54,125 nt of DNA from NCBI GenBank assembly GCA_964555935.1, contig CAZKUN010000028.1:1-54125 (forward strand), given 5' to 3'. The translations under genes were made by a program, and so were the position numbers. This stretch comes from CAZKUN01 sp964555935. GTDB lineage: Bacteria > Armatimonadota > Zipacnadia > Zipacnadales > VGFC01. The notes under the pieces were generated by a model, which was given only the letters and a program-made list of their open reading frames with translations, was not told where the DNA came from and made no database searches. Positions 8,417 through 16,353 of this stretch are shown here, piece after piece; the first letter of the stretch is position 1, and each line of letters begins with the position of its first letter.

Positions 8417-9418
8417 ATGACATGCCTTCTCATCCTCACATCTGCCGCCTTCACCCAGGGCCTTTCCTCCGCTTTCCCCGGCGACGCGGGAATCGCCGAT
8501 CACCCCTCCGTCGTCTTCGTTGAGGACTTCGAATCCGGCACCCTTCCCGAGATCGGCGCGAGGTGGGGCGAGATCAGCAACGCAGAGAACCGGCCGATCA
8601 AGCTCTCGGGCGATGTCCCCGAGGGCAGCCCGGGCCAGAAATCTCTATCCATCACCGCCACGCGCGGCTCAGACAACGGCGGCCATCTCTACACCGTCCT
8701 CAAACCAGGGCATGACACGATCTACGCGCGCTACTACGTCAAGTTCGCCGAGGATTACGGCCACAACCACCACTTCGTAAATCTCTGCGGGCGCGCCGAT
8801 CCTCCGCCATGGCCCATCGGCGGCGCCGGCAGCAAGGCGATCGATCACTTCTACGTCGAACTCGACCCTCAGCCCGGCTCCTACCACACCTATCCCGGAC
8901 CCACTTTCAATCCGCCAGGCATCTGGCATTTCTACGCTTACTGGCCCGAGATGAACAGTTGGCAGGGACCCGAGGGCACCAGCTTCTACGGCAATAACTT
9001 CGAGCCGATCGAGCCCGTCGTCGCCGACCGGGGCAGGTGGATCTGCTGCGAGTTCATGGTCAAGATGAACTCCACGCCCGACACGCGCGATGGCGAGCTG
9101 ACCATGTGGATCGACGGGGTCCGGACGCTCCACCTCGCGCCCGGCTCGGTCGAGGGCCACTGGTTCTTGGACAAGTTCCGGATGGGTGAGAGTGAGGACA
9201 ACGCGCCCTTTGAGGGTTTCCGCTGGCGCGTCGATTCCGATGTCGAGGTCAACGCTTTCTGGTTGCTGCACTACGTCACCGAGAAGGCCTTCAAACAGAA
9301 CGAAGACTTCGCGGCCAATAATCCCGATTACCCCAGCAACACCAAGACCGCCACTTGCTGGTTCGATCACATCGTCTTGGCCACCGAGTACGTCGGCCCG
9401 ATGGCGCCCGCCGAGTAG
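8417..9418 (+). CDS. Secreted concanavalin-like (polysaccharide-lyase-like) protein
   Basis: A 333-residue protein with a short hydrophobic leader (MTCLLILTSAAFTQGLSSAF) and one large beta-rich domain that opens with VVFVEDFESGTLPE and has repeated aromatic beta-strands (IYARYYVKFAEDYGHNHHF, RWICCEFMVKMN, GELTMWIDG). This pattern fits a beta-jelly-roll/concanavalin-A-like fold as in polysaccharide lyases and lectin domains. No catalytic set can be assigned from sequence. The start has GGAGG about 10 bases upstream. It converges with the cytochrome gene, both ending in a small palindrome at 9415-9431. The role in glycan binding or cleavage is inferred. Confidence 0.65.
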   Translation: MTCLLILTSAAFTQGLSSAFPGDAGIADHPSVVFVEDFESGTLPEIGARWGEISNAENRPIKLSGDVPEGSPGQKSLSITATRGSDNGGHLYTVLKPGHDTIYARYYVKFAEDYGHNHHFVNLCGRADPPPWPIGGAGSKAIDHFYVELDPQPGSYHTYPGPTFNPPGIWHFYAYWPEMNSWQGPEGTSFYGNNFEPIEPVVADRGRWICCEFMVKMNSTPDTRDGELTMWIDGVRTLHLAPGSVEGHWFLDKFRMGESEDNAPFEGFRWRVDSDVEVNAFWLLHYVTEKAFKQNEDFAANNPDYPSNTKTATCWFDHIVLATEYVGPMAPAE

Positions 9419-9431
9419 ACCGCGGTCCTAC
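9415..9431. repeat. GTAG...CTAC palindrome containing two convergent stop codons
   Basis: GTAG at 9415-9418 and CTAC at 9428-9431 enclose the perfect palindrome GACCGCGGTC (9418-9427). The TAG stop of 8417-9418 and the TAG stop of the minus-strand cytochrome gene both lie inside it. Confidence 0.6.
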
Positions 9432-11206
9432 CGCTTCTTCCCATGGATCAGGTCGTTGATCGCATCCATGTGCGCCTCGGTATCCGGTGCCGAGTAGCCC
9501 TTTTCCTTGATCCCTGTCCAGAAGCCCGAGCCGTTCTCCTGGTGGCAGCCCACACACGCGCCGATGCGCTGAACGCGATCGAGCTGCTCCTTGTTGAGCG
9601 GGCGCGCACCCTCGTGTGATGTGGCCTGCAGTTGGTTCCCGTCCTCATCGACGATCCGCTCCCACTCGAAGTCTATCGGCAGCCCGTTCGCCTTCGGGTC
9701 GTACAGCCCCGTCCCCAGGCCAACCGCCTTCGGGTTCGCGTGACAGTCCTCGCATGAGCGCGCTTCCTTGCGAATGGTGTGCGGCTGCGTCGGCTGATGG
9801 GCGATGCCTGACATCCCCGTCACCGTCTCGAAGACCTTGTTCGCCGCAACCGATTCCCCGTTGGGCCCTAGCTGCGTCAGCAGCACCTGACACCCCGGCA
9901 TGAACGGCGACACCTTCCCGCGTCCGTTTACGCCCAGGATCGGCGTCTCCCATCTCAGGTAACTCCGGCTCTCCTTCCACTGCCCCTGGGTCTCCTCGCC
10001 TTTCACCCAGTCGTGCTGGCTCCCTCGCTCGTCGAATTTCAGGTGACACCCGTAGCACTGACTCGTCCACCGCGCGTGGCAGGCATAGCACTCCATGTTC
10101 TCCATGTGCGCCGGGATCTGCATCGCCACGTTCAGCTCCCCCGCGTCGTTCAGCACGCTGAGCTGCGTCACGAGGTGCTCCGCGCCGTCGTACTTCGAGG
10201 TCAGCACCACCTCGTCGCCGCGCCGCTCGACGTTGCTGATCTCGCGCCCGCGGGCAGTCACCAGTTCGCTCGGTTCATCGACCGTCCCGTGGCACATCGT
10301 GCAGCGCGTCTCGACGTGCTCCTCTTTCTTCGAGTACACGTTCCCGTCACCGTGGAGATCCATGCTCGTGTGGCAGTCGATGCACATCATGCCCATCTCG
10401 TAATGCACGTCCGGCTTCAGGTAGTTGTAGTTCTTCCCGTGCAGTTGCGGGTGCTTCTCCCCCTCCGCGGTCCACGGCGTGCCATACGGATCCTGCTCCA
10501 TCATCCCCATGAAGCTCGTCCCCACCCGCGCGCCTCGGTTGTGGCACGTCTGACACTGGCGCGCGTCGATCTTGCTCGTGATGCGGTGGGCGATCGGGTG
10601 TCCCGGCTCATCCTTGGGGATGCTCGCGTCGCCGCTCCGGCTCAGGCCGTCGTTGTCATACAGCACGTGACACGCCGCGCACCCGCTCGACCGATAGTCG
10701 CCCGCGCGCTGGGCTCCCTCGTCCCACAGATGACACCGCAGGCACTCCTTGCGCAGGTAGTCATCCACGGGATTGTCCGACTCTTGCCAGGTCGGTATGA
10801 GGTCGAGTTGCTTCAGCCCCTCGCCATCCTTGGGGCCCTTCACGGCCTTCACCCCATACAGCGACTTCTTCGTGTCCTGCGCGCCCCACAGGTACCTCGC
10901 TCCGCTGATCACCCCCGCCATCGTCGACATGATCGATCGCGGCGCGGCGGCGGCGAATTGCTTGTGGCACAGCCCGCATGTCTCGTCGAGATGCTCGAGC
11001 GCGCTCGGGTTGGGGCGCAAGCCCTCGTGGGCCGCCTGCAGCTCGGTCGCGTCGTCGTCTCCGTCGTGGCACAGAACGCAGCTCAGGTTGTTGTGGGGGT
11101 GGTCAGGATCCTCGCTCAGCGACTCAATGCCCTCATGGCACGTCAGGCAACCATCGTCGGCGGCGAAGCCGGGGTCCGCGACCAGGACGAGCATCAGGGC
11201 GAGCAT
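9428..11206 (-). CDS. Exported dodecahaem c-type cytochrome
   Basis: A 592-residue protein with a signal peptide (MLALMLVLVADPGFAADD) and twelve CxxCH haem c motifs: CLTCH, CVLCH, CGLCH, CLRCH, CAACH, CQTCH, CIDCH, CTMCH, CYACH, CYGCH, CEDCH and CVGCH. Additional His residues could be distal ligands. It must act outside the cytoplasm as an electron-transfer protein or multihaem oxidoreductase. AGGAG precedes the start. It is the last gene of a collinear minus-strand block after nikR-nikM-nikN-nikQ-nikO, 61 bases after the nikO stop, with a REP in between. The redox partner is not visible. Haem count and location are secure; function is not. Confidence 0.88.
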   Translation of the reverse strand: MLALMLVLVADPGFAADDGCLTCHEGIESLSEDPDHPHNNLSCVLCHDGDDDATELQAAHEGLRPNPSALEHLDETCGLCHKQFAAAAPRSIMSTMAGVISGARYLWGAQDTKKSLYGVKAVKGPKDGEGLKQLDLIPTWQESDNPVDDYLRKECLRCHLWDEGAQRAGDYRSSGCAACHVLYDNDGLSRSGDASIPKDEPGHPIAHRITSKIDARQCQTCHNRGARVGTSFMGMMEQDPYGTPWTAEGEKHPQLHGKNYNYLKPDVHYEMGMMCIDCHTSMDLHGDGNVYSKKEEHVETRCTMCHGTVDEPSELVTARGREISNVERRGDEVVLTSKYDGAEHLVTQLSVLNDAGELNVAMQIPAHMENMECYACHARWTSQCYGCHLKFDERGSQHDWVKGEETQGQWKESRSYLRWETPILGVNGRGKVSPFMPGCQVLLTQLGPNGESVAANKVFETVTGMSGIAHQPTQPHTIRKEARSCEDCHANPKAVGLGTGLYDPKANGLPIDFEWERIVDEDGNQLQATSHEGARPLNKEQLDRVQRIGACVGCHQENGSGFWTGIKEKGYSAPDTEAHMDAINDLIHGKKR

Positions 11207-11252
11207 GGCGTCTCCTCAGTGCTCTGCTGTATGGTGCCGCACTGTTCGCCGT

Positions 11253-11271
11253 GGGAGCAGGCCTGCCCTAC
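11253..11271 (-). repeat. GTAG-headed REP at the nikO stop codon
   Basis: On the minus strand GTAG (11271-11268) is followed by GGCAGG and CCTGC-type arms. The TAG of the head is the nikO stop codon. The palindrome is shorter and less regular than in other copies. Confidence 0.55.
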
Positions 11272-11984
11272 GCGCGAACGGTCGGCGGCGCGAGGCCGTG
11301 TTTCCCGAGAAGCGCCTCGTCGTCGAGCAGCTCCGCCGTCGGCCCTTGCGCTGCCACGCGCCCGTCATCCAGGATGACGGTCGTGTCGCACATCTCCCGC
11401 ACGAGATCCAGGTCATGTGTCGCGATGATCTTCGTCCTGTCGAGGCCCTTCAGGAGATTCAGGAAATCCCACCGACCGCGCGGGTCGAGGCCCGTGGTCG
11501 GCTCGTCAAGCACCATGATCTTGCAGTCCATCACCAGCACCGTGGCAATCGCGCACCGTTTCTTCTGCCCCAGGCTCAGGTGGTGCGGCGCGCGGTCTGA
11601 GTGCTCCAGCATCCCCACCGCGTTCAGCGCCTTCCGCACCTCGGTCTCCACCCGTTCCTTCGGCCAGCCCAGATTCAGCGGGCCAAACGCCACGTCCTCA
11701 AACACGGTCGGCATGAAGAGCTGATCGTCGGGATTCTGGAACACGAGCCCCACCGCCTGCCTCGCCGCCAGCACATCATCCGCGACCGACTTCCCAAAGA
11801 TCCGCACTTCGCCTCTGCCCTTCAGTATTCCGTTCAGATGCAGGATCAGCGTCGACTTCCCGGCGCCATTCGGCCCAACCAGCGCCACGCAGTCGCGCTC
11901 GGGGATCTCAAGCGACAGGCCCCGCAGGCCCCGCGCCCCATTGGGGTAAGTGTACGCCAGATCAGCTATCTCAATCGCATTCAT
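11268..11984 (-). CDS. nikO: Nickel (cobalt) ECF transporter ATPase
   Basis: A 238-residue ABC ATPase of the CbiO/NikO type that energises metal uptake on the inner face of the membrane. It has Walker A GPNGAGKST, Q-loop VFQNPDDQ (the ECF-ATPase form), signature LSLGQKKR, Walker B IMVLDEP and the switch IATHD. The start MNAIEIADLAYTYPNG at 11984 begins with the family domain; the open frame extends 32 codons upstream without homology. It lies downstream of nikQ with a REP between them. Nickel rather than cobalt is inferred from adjacent nikR. Its stop codon coincides with a REP head. Confidence 0.93.
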   Translation of the reverse strand: MNAIEIADLAYTYPNGARGLRGLSLEIPERDCVALVGPNGAGKSTLILHLNGILKGRGEVRIFGKSVADDVLAARQAVGLVFQNPDDQLFMPTVFEDVAFGPLNLGWPKERVETEVRKALNAVGMLEHSDRAPHHLSLGQKKRCAIATVLVMDCKIMVLDEPTTGLDPRGRWDFLNLLKGLDRTKIIATHDLDLVREMCDTTVILDDGRVAAQGPTAELLDDEALLGKHGLAPPTVRA

Positions 11985-12018
11985 AGCGCCATTCTCGTTG
12001 CCTCTGCCGTCTGTGCCT

Positions 12019-12036
12019 GCGGCTCGCCTGAGCCGC
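12019..12036. repeat. REP-like hairpin
   Basis: Perfect stem GCGGCTC / GAGCCGC with loop GCCT, preceded by TGTGCCT. The flanks match the hairpin at 17411-17428, which has a different stem with full pairing. Confidence 0.6.
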
Positions 12037-12085
12037 ACTCCCAACCCTCTCACCCGATCACCCAACGCATCTCCTCGCACCCAAT

Positions 12086-12127
12086 GTAGCCTAACTGGGG
12101 CGCCGGCTTTCAGCCGGCAATGCCGTC
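12086..12127 (+). repeat. REP-like hairpin with GCCGTC tail
   Basis: GTAG at 12086-12089, then after a spacer the perfect stem GCCGGCT / AGCCGGC (12102-12118) with loop TTC, then AAT and GCCGTC. It lies between nikQ and nikO. Confidence 0.65.
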
Positions 12128-12132
12128 ACCTC

Positions 12133-12891
12133 TCACCCCACCACCGGCGCCAGCCTCACCACCGCCAGCACTCCCCCCGCGACCACCACCGCCGCCGCGT
12201 CGGCCAGCCTCATCTTGCGTAGCGGCGTCAGCAAGGGAATCGTCCCATCATACCCCCGCGCCACCATCGCCTGGCCCACGCGCTCCGCCCGCTCGTACCC
12301 CCGCAGGAACAGCGATCCCGTCATCGCGCCGACGACTGTTGCCCTCCTGCCGAGCGAGCCCTGCTTCCCGCGCGCGTCCCGCGCCTGCATCATGCGACGC
12401 GCCTCATCGATGAGGACGTAGACGTATCGCCACATGAACGCCATCAGCATCACGAACAGCCTCGGCACTCGGATCGCTTGCATCGCGTGGAGGATCGTCG
12501 GCACGTCCCAGATCCCCGCGACCAGACTCAACGCGCCGATGCTCAGCGTCGCCTTCGCGGCAACCGAACCCAGCAGCAGTAGCACCGGCCGCGACATCTT
12601 CAGCCCGCCGACCATCACCAGTTCTTCCGCGGTCGGCTCCACCATGAACACCGAGATCGCCACCGCGATCACGAATGGCAGCGCGAGCGCGAGGCGCTTC
12701 AGCAACCATACGATCTTCACGCGACCTAGCGCGATCGCCACCGCGAGGATAGCGCCATACGCCACGAAACGCTGCCACTCCTGGATCGGCGTGGCGGCCT
12801 CGAAAGTCACGAACGCCAACGCGCATATCAACCCAACCCGCGCGTCGAGACGCTCTGAGACCGGATTACCTGTTGCGCATGGAGGACTCAC
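12133..12891 (-). CDS. nikQ: Nickel (cobalt) ECF transporter membrane protein
   Basis: A 252-residue integral membrane protein of the CbiQ/NikQ family, the T-component linking ATPase and substrate-binding subunit. It opens SERLDARVGLICALAFV (the family D-R/P-R-hallmark region), has about five hydrophobic segments, and carries the conserved cytoplasmic ARDARGKQG...RR region with a second amphipathic helix (EARRMMQARDARG). The GTG at 12891 is chosen because AGAGGAA lies 8 bases upstream and the longer frame runs into the 67-nt hairpin at 12909-12975. That hairpin separates it from the upstream nikN-like gene. Confidence 0.88.
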   Translation of the reverse strand: MSPPCATGNPVSERLDARVGLICALAFVTFEAATPIQEWQRFVAYGAILAVAIALGRVKIVWLLKRLALALPFVIAVAISVFMVEPTAEELVMVGGLKMSRPVLLLLGSVAAKATLSIGALSLVAGIWDVPTILHAMQAIRVPRLFVMLMAFMWRYVYVLIDEARRMMQARDARGKQGSLGRRATVVGAMTGSLFLRGYERAERVGQAMVARGYDGTIPLLTPLRKMRLADAAAVVVAGGVLAVVRLAPVVG

Positions 12892-12908
12892 GCCAGTTCC
12901 TCTTGCAT

Positions 12909-12975
12909 CGAAAAACCGGGACAGGAACCACATTTCCCGACGTGGGAAATCTGGTTCCTGTCCCTGCGTTTTTCG
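12909..12975. repeat. 67-nt long hairpin inside the nickel operon
   Basis: Outer arms CGAAAAA (12909-12915) / TTTTTCG (12969-12975), a 13-bp arm GGGACAGGAACCA (12918-12930) / TGGTTCCTGTCCC (12952-12964), a C-C mismatch, then ATTTCCC / GGGAAAT and loop GACGT. Same architecture as 6512-6580 but a different inner stem. The T-tract at the right side could help terminate plus-strand reading; on the nik strand it may stabilise upstream mRNA. Confidence 0.82.
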
Positions 12976-12981
12976 GAATCA

Positions 12982-13269
12982 TCATCCGCTGCTGCGCCCT
13001 CGCCAGCTCAGCACTTTCCCCAACCCATACGTCACCACGAAAACCACAGCAATCCCAACGGCCGCCGCCACGAAGACCGACACCCCTTCGGCCTCAACGC
13101 CCGGAGTTCCATAGTCCGGCAGCGGCGCCGCGCCCTCCGATACCGAGATCCCCTCGCTCTCGATCACGCTCTCCAGCCCGTCGGGAGAATCCGAGGCATA
13201 CCGCGAGAACACGCCCGCGACGAGCACGATGCCCGCGACCGCCCACACCCACCACGCCACCTTACGCAT
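12982..13269 (-). CDS. NikN-like PDGLE-domain protein
   Basis: A 95-residue membrane protein with one hydrophobic segment near the N-terminus (VAWWVWAVAGIVLVAGVF), the motif SPDGLE at about 29-34, and a second C-terminal hydrophobic segment (VFVAAAVGIAVVFVVTYGL). The PDGLE domain is the accessory component (NikN/CbiN-like) of nickel/cobalt ECF importers. The ATG at 13269 overlaps the nikM stop by eight bases and has GAGGTGG upstream, so translational coupling is likely; an ATG at 13275 is the alternative. It probably assembles with NikM. Confidence 0.82.
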   Translation of the reverse strand: MRKVAWWVWAVAGIVLVAGVFSRYASDSPDGLESVIESEGISVSEGAAPLPDYGTPGVEAEGVSVFVAAAVGIAVVFVVTYGLGKVLSWRGRSSG

Positions 13270-13933
13270 CGGCATCCACCTCGTCGTGGTCGCCATGCTC
13301 GCGCGTAATGCCCAGGAGATCCGGCCGCGCCTTCAGCACCACGCCCAGCGCGCCCACGGTGATTCCCGCCTCGAGCAGTCCGATCGGCACGTGAACCGCG
13401 ACCAGCGCCCTCACCGGCGTCTCGAGATTCGCGTCAGAGCCCCACATGATCTGCAGCCCGATCAGCACCGCCCCAATCACCACCGTCACCCACGCCGCGA
13501 TCCCCGCGCCGATCAGTACCCCCGCCCGTCCCGGGACAATCGCCCGCAGGCCTCGATATAGCGCCCACCCCGCGAACGTCCCCGCCAGTCCCATGTTGAT
13601 GACATTCGCGCCGAGCGCCGTCCATCCACCGTCCGCGTGGAGCAGGCACTGCACCGTGATCACCACTGCCATCACGATCGACGCGCGCCACGGACCCAGC
13701 AACACAGCCGCCAGCAGCGCGCCCATCAGGTGTCCGCTCACCCCGCCGGGGATCGGCACCTTGAACATCTGCCCAGCGAAGATGAACGCAGCCATCACGC
13801 CCATCATCGGCGCCTCTTCGGGCTTCAGCGACTTGCCCTCCCGATACACCGCGTAGCCGACGACCGCCAGCGCGACCGCGTCCGCGCCAAGCCATATCTT
13901 CGGATCGTTGATCAGCCCATCCGGCAAATGCAA
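13262..13933 (-). CDS. nikM: Nickel (cobalt) ECF transporter substrate-binding subunit
   Basis: A 223-residue membrane protein of the CbiM/NikM family. It starts MHLPDG; in this family the extreme N-terminus, with the His at position 2, inserts into the protein and coordinates Ni2+ or Co2+. Several hydrophobic helices and conserved segments (GQMFKVPIPGGVSGHLMGALLA, in two parts GQMFKVPIPG and GVSGHLMGA; and HADGGWTALGANVINMG) confirm the call. It is the first transporter gene after nikR. The overlap with the PDGLE gene indicates co-expression. Nickel specificity is inferred from the NikR neighbour. Confidence 0.93.
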   Translation of the reverse strand: MHLPDGLINDPKIWLGADAVALAVVGYAVYREGKSLKPEEAPMMGVMAAFIFAGQMFKVPIPGGVSGHLMGALLAAVLLGPWRASIVMAVVITVQCLLHADGGWTALGANVINMGLAGTFAGWALYRGLRAIVPGRAGVLIGAGIAAWVTVVIGAVLIGLQIMWGSDANLETPVRALVAVHVPIGLLEAGITVGALGVVLKARPDLLGITREHGDHDEVDADA

Positions 13934-13965
13934 AGCCTATCTCCTCCGCCGTCTTGCTGTCGGAG

Positions 13966-14003
13966 GGGCCGAATACGAGATCGAAGATCGAAGTATCCGG
14001 CCC
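13966..14003. repeat. GGGCCG-type palindrome, copy 1
   Basis: Arms GGGCCGaATAC (13966-13976) / GTATcCGGCCC (13993-14003), with an inner GATC-GAA-GATC. CGGAGG precedes it and pairs with CCTCCG about 20 bases upstream. Related copies: 36941-36978, 47784-47821 and 50707-50744. Confidence 0.72.
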
Positions 14004-14026
14004 GAAATCTGTTGTCTCCTTGGACC

Positions 14027-14043
14027 GCGAGCTTCCAGCTCGC
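14027..14043 (+). repeat. REP-like hairpin GCGAGCT
   Basis: Perfect 7-bp stem GCGAGCT / AGCTCGC with loop TCC, preceded by TTGGACC. The same sequence occurs on the other strand at 45446-45462 with the same TTGGACC flank. Confidence 0.7.
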
Positions 14044-14057
14044 ACCGACGTCCACCG

Positions 14058-14480
14058 TCACTCGTGCAACCCCTCCGTCGCCGCCGTGCACACCAACCGC
14101 CCGTGCTTCACGCCGGGCGAGCTGATGATCTGGTCCGCGAATGCCTGCACCTCGTCCGCCGTCCCCCGCACCACGATCACCTCGAGGCAATCGCTATGCG
14201 TGAGATGCACGTGCGTCGTGCAAGCGATCGCGGCGTCGTGGCCGTGCTGGAGTTCCGTCAACCGCCGCGCCACGTCGCGCGAGTGATGATCGTAAACGAT
14301 CGTCACCGTGCCAACCACCGGCGTCGCGCCATCTTCCCACTGCGCGTCCACGAGGTAGGCTCGGAGAACATCGCCGATTGCCTGCGACCGATTCTTGTAG
14401 CCGGCGCGCTGTGTCCGTCGGTCGAATGCGTCCAGAAGCGCGGGCTCCACCGACACGCTGAACCGCGTGACATTACACAA
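14058..14480 (-). CDS. nikR: Nickel-responsive regulator NikR
   Basis: A 140-residue ribbon-helix-helix/ACT-like metalloregulator. N-terminal RHH: VTRFSVSVEPALLDAFDRR. The C-terminal domain has His79, His90, His92 and Cys98, reproducing the spacing of the E. coli high-affinity square-planar nickel site (His76, His87, His89, Cys95). With nickel bound it should repress nickel uptake. It is the first gene of the minus-strand nik block; a candidate operator lies 24-51 bases upstream of its start. Cysteine and histidine conservation argues for an active sensor. Confidence 0.95.
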   Translation of the reverse strand: MCNVTRFSVSVEPALLDAFDRRTQRAGYKNRSQAIGDVLRAYLVDAQWEDGATPVVGTVTIVYDHHSRDVARRLTELQHGHDAAIACTTHVHLTHSDCLEVIVVRGTADEVQAFADQIISSPGVKHGRLVCTAATEGLHE

Positions 14481-14503
14481 CAGCGTCCCTCCTCACCGTC
14501 GCC

Positions 14504-14531
14504 TTATTACGAATCCCATTCATCGTAACAC
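14504..14531. promoter_or_regulatory. Candidate NikR operator
   Basis: TTATTAC (14504-14510), 14-base spacer, GTAACAC (14525-14531); the nested core is TTACGA-N10-TCGTAA. From memory this matches the GTGTTAC-N13/14-GTAACAC NikR box described in some deltaproteobacteria with five of seven matches in the left half and seven of seven in the right. It lies directly upstream of nikR and in the region shared with the divergent ABC operon. Confidence 0.5.
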
Positions 14532-14726
14532 GATCCTTCGCCCATTTGCTCCAGCGCCCCTTCCTCGCCCCGCGCATCACTCCACGCAATGTTCCGAAAT
14601 CGTTCTAGCCCCCTTCGACTCAATACAGGATAGTATGGGGGTTGAATCTCCGTTGGAATTGGTGTAGGAAGGTACAGCGCGCTTCGGCGCGCCCGACCAC
14701 ACTGCCATTGCCGAGGAGCACGCACC

Positions 14727-16334
14727 GTGAAAGCAACCACGCACGATTACCGAAAACTGGCCGCGTCGCTCGTGGCCGTTCTTGTCGCCGCGACGCTGGT
14801 GGCGGGATGCAAGACCTCCGAGGAGGCGGCCGGCCTGCCTAACGATGGCCCCGTTCCACCGGGCGCCTCCGAAACGGGCCAGGACATCTCCGGCAAACTC
14901 ACCGTGCTTGTCCCCTGCGGCCAGCTCGGTCCGTTCATGGAAGCCAAGGCGATCTTCCAGGACAAACACCCGGGCGTTGAGGTCGACCAACAGGTAGAGA
15001 ATATCAACGTCTTGCGCACGAAGATCCTTACCGGCAAGCTCGACGACGCCGACGTGTTCATGGACATGGGCGACACGGTCGTCGGCGAGTTGCGCGAGGC
15101 CGACGCGATCATCGCCGACACCGAGTGTGCCTACTCCAAGAGCTACATGGCCGTCGTCGTCCCCATCGAGAATAAGGCCGGCATCGTCACCTTCAACGAC
15201 CTCGGCAAGCCCGAGGTCGAGGCGGTCGCCATCGCCAAACCGGAGGAGAACTCCAACGGCGCCTACGCCATCGAAGCCCTGAAGAGCGCCGGGCTGTGGG
15301 ACGACCTGGACGCCGCCGGGAAGATCATCATCGTCGACCAACCCGCCCAACTGAAGGGTCTCGTCGCCACGAAGAAGGTCGACGCCGCCTTCATCTACGG
15401 GCCGTGCGTCCATGAGGCGCCCAAGGGCGGGACCACCCCACGCCAGAGCGTCAAGCAAGCCACCGTCATCGGAAACGTGCCCGAGGACCTCTACTCCGCG
15501 TTCTACTGCACCGCCGCCGTGCTCAAGAGTTCGCCAAACGAGGCCGCCGCGCGCGCGTTCATCACGTTCCTCGAGACTGACGAGTGCAATGAGATCTGGC
15601 AGAAGTGGTACTTCGGCGTTCCTAAGTCAAAGGCCGCCGCCAAGGCCCAGTCGCTCCTCGTCCACTGCGGCGCGGGCATCCGTCCGCCGATGGAAGAGCT
15701 TGCCGAGTTGTTTGAGAAGCGCACGGGCACCGAGGTCGACGTGGCATACAAGGGCTCCGGTTGCCTCCTCTCTGACATCGAATTCTCCCACCGCGGCGAT
15801 CTCTACATGCCCGGCGAGCAGGACTACATGGACCAGGCCGACGAGCGCGGGTTCGTAACCCAGCAGTACGCGGTGGCCGCCATGGAGACGGTCATCATCA
15901 CTCCCCTCGATGACAAGCACGGCATCGAATCGATCGCCGACCTCGCCAAGCCCGGCATTCGCGTCGGCATGGGCGAGGCGCCCCAGGTCGCCTGCGGCGT
16001 CGCGGCCGAGAAGGCCCTCGAGAAAGCCGGTATCAAGGACGCCGTGCTCGAGAACGTGACCCAGAAGGCCCTCAACGTCGTCGAGCTGGCCAACTCCGTT
16101 CAGCTCGGCGCGATCGACGCGGCAATCGTCTGGGATGCCACGGCGTTCCTCGTCCGCGACGACGTCCGCGTGGTCCGGATTGATCCCGAGCACACCACAA
16201 GAACGGTGATCCCCTTCGGCAGCCTCACCTACAGCCGCCATCCCGACAAGGCGCAGCTCTTCCTGGAACTCGTCTCAAGCGCCGAGGGGCAGGAGATCTT
16301 CGAATCACACGGCTACGGCGAGTACGCCGGCTAA
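14727..16334 (+). CDS. Lipoprotein with two tandem ModA-like binding domains
   Basis: A 535-residue lipoprotein: leader to Cys28 (ATLVAGC lipobox), then two type-2 periplasmic-binding-protein domains in tandem (about 50-300 and 305-535). Each resembles ModA/TupA, but the usual small hydroxyl residues at the ligand mouth are replaced: VPCGQLGP in domain 1, VHCGAGIRPP and GSGCLLSDIE in domain 2. Domain 1 also has Tyr224-x-x-Cys227-x-His229. Domain 2 has RGDLYMPGEQDY, common in oxyanion-transporter relatives. It should feed the permease downstream. It is divergent from nikR across 246 bases. Cys and His at the site suggest a soft metal or metalloid ligand; that is inference. Confidence 0.8.
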   Translation: MKATTHDYRKLAASLVAVLVAATLVAGCKTSEEAAGLPNDGPVPPGASETGQDISGKLTVLVPCGQLGPFMEAKAIFQDKHPGVEVDQQVENINVLRTKILTGKLDDADVFMDMGDTVVGELREADAIIADTECAYSKSYMAVVVPIENKAGIVTFNDLGKPEVEAVAIAKPEENSNGAYAIEALKSAGLWDDLDAAGKIIIVDQPAQLKGLVATKKVDAAFIYGPCVHEAPKGGTTPRQSVKQATVIGNVPEDLYSAFYCTAAVLKSSPNEAAARAFITFLETDECNEIWQKWYFGVPKSKAAAKAQSLLVHCGAGIRPPMEELAELFEKRTGTEVDVAYKGSGCLLSDIEFSHRGDLYMPGEQDYMDQADERGFVTQQYAVAAMETVIITPLDDKHGIESIADLAKPGIRVGMGEAPQVACGVAAEKALEKAGIKDAVLENVTQKALNVVELANSVQLGAIDAAIVWDATAFLVRDDVRVVRIDPEHTTRTVIPFGSLTYSRHPDKAQLFLELVSSAEGQEIFESHGYGEYAG

Positions 16335-16353
16335 ACCGCCCGCCGTCGCCCGC

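Noticed and set aside
10013..11377. Long plus-strand open frame of 454 codons opposite the cytochrome gene
   Set aside because: It is the antisense shadow of the 12-haem cytochrome in GC-rich DNA; no domain, no ribosome site.
11985..14057. Cobalamin riboswitch in the metal transporter block
   Set aside because: No B12-box-like conserved block; adjacent nikR already explains regulation.
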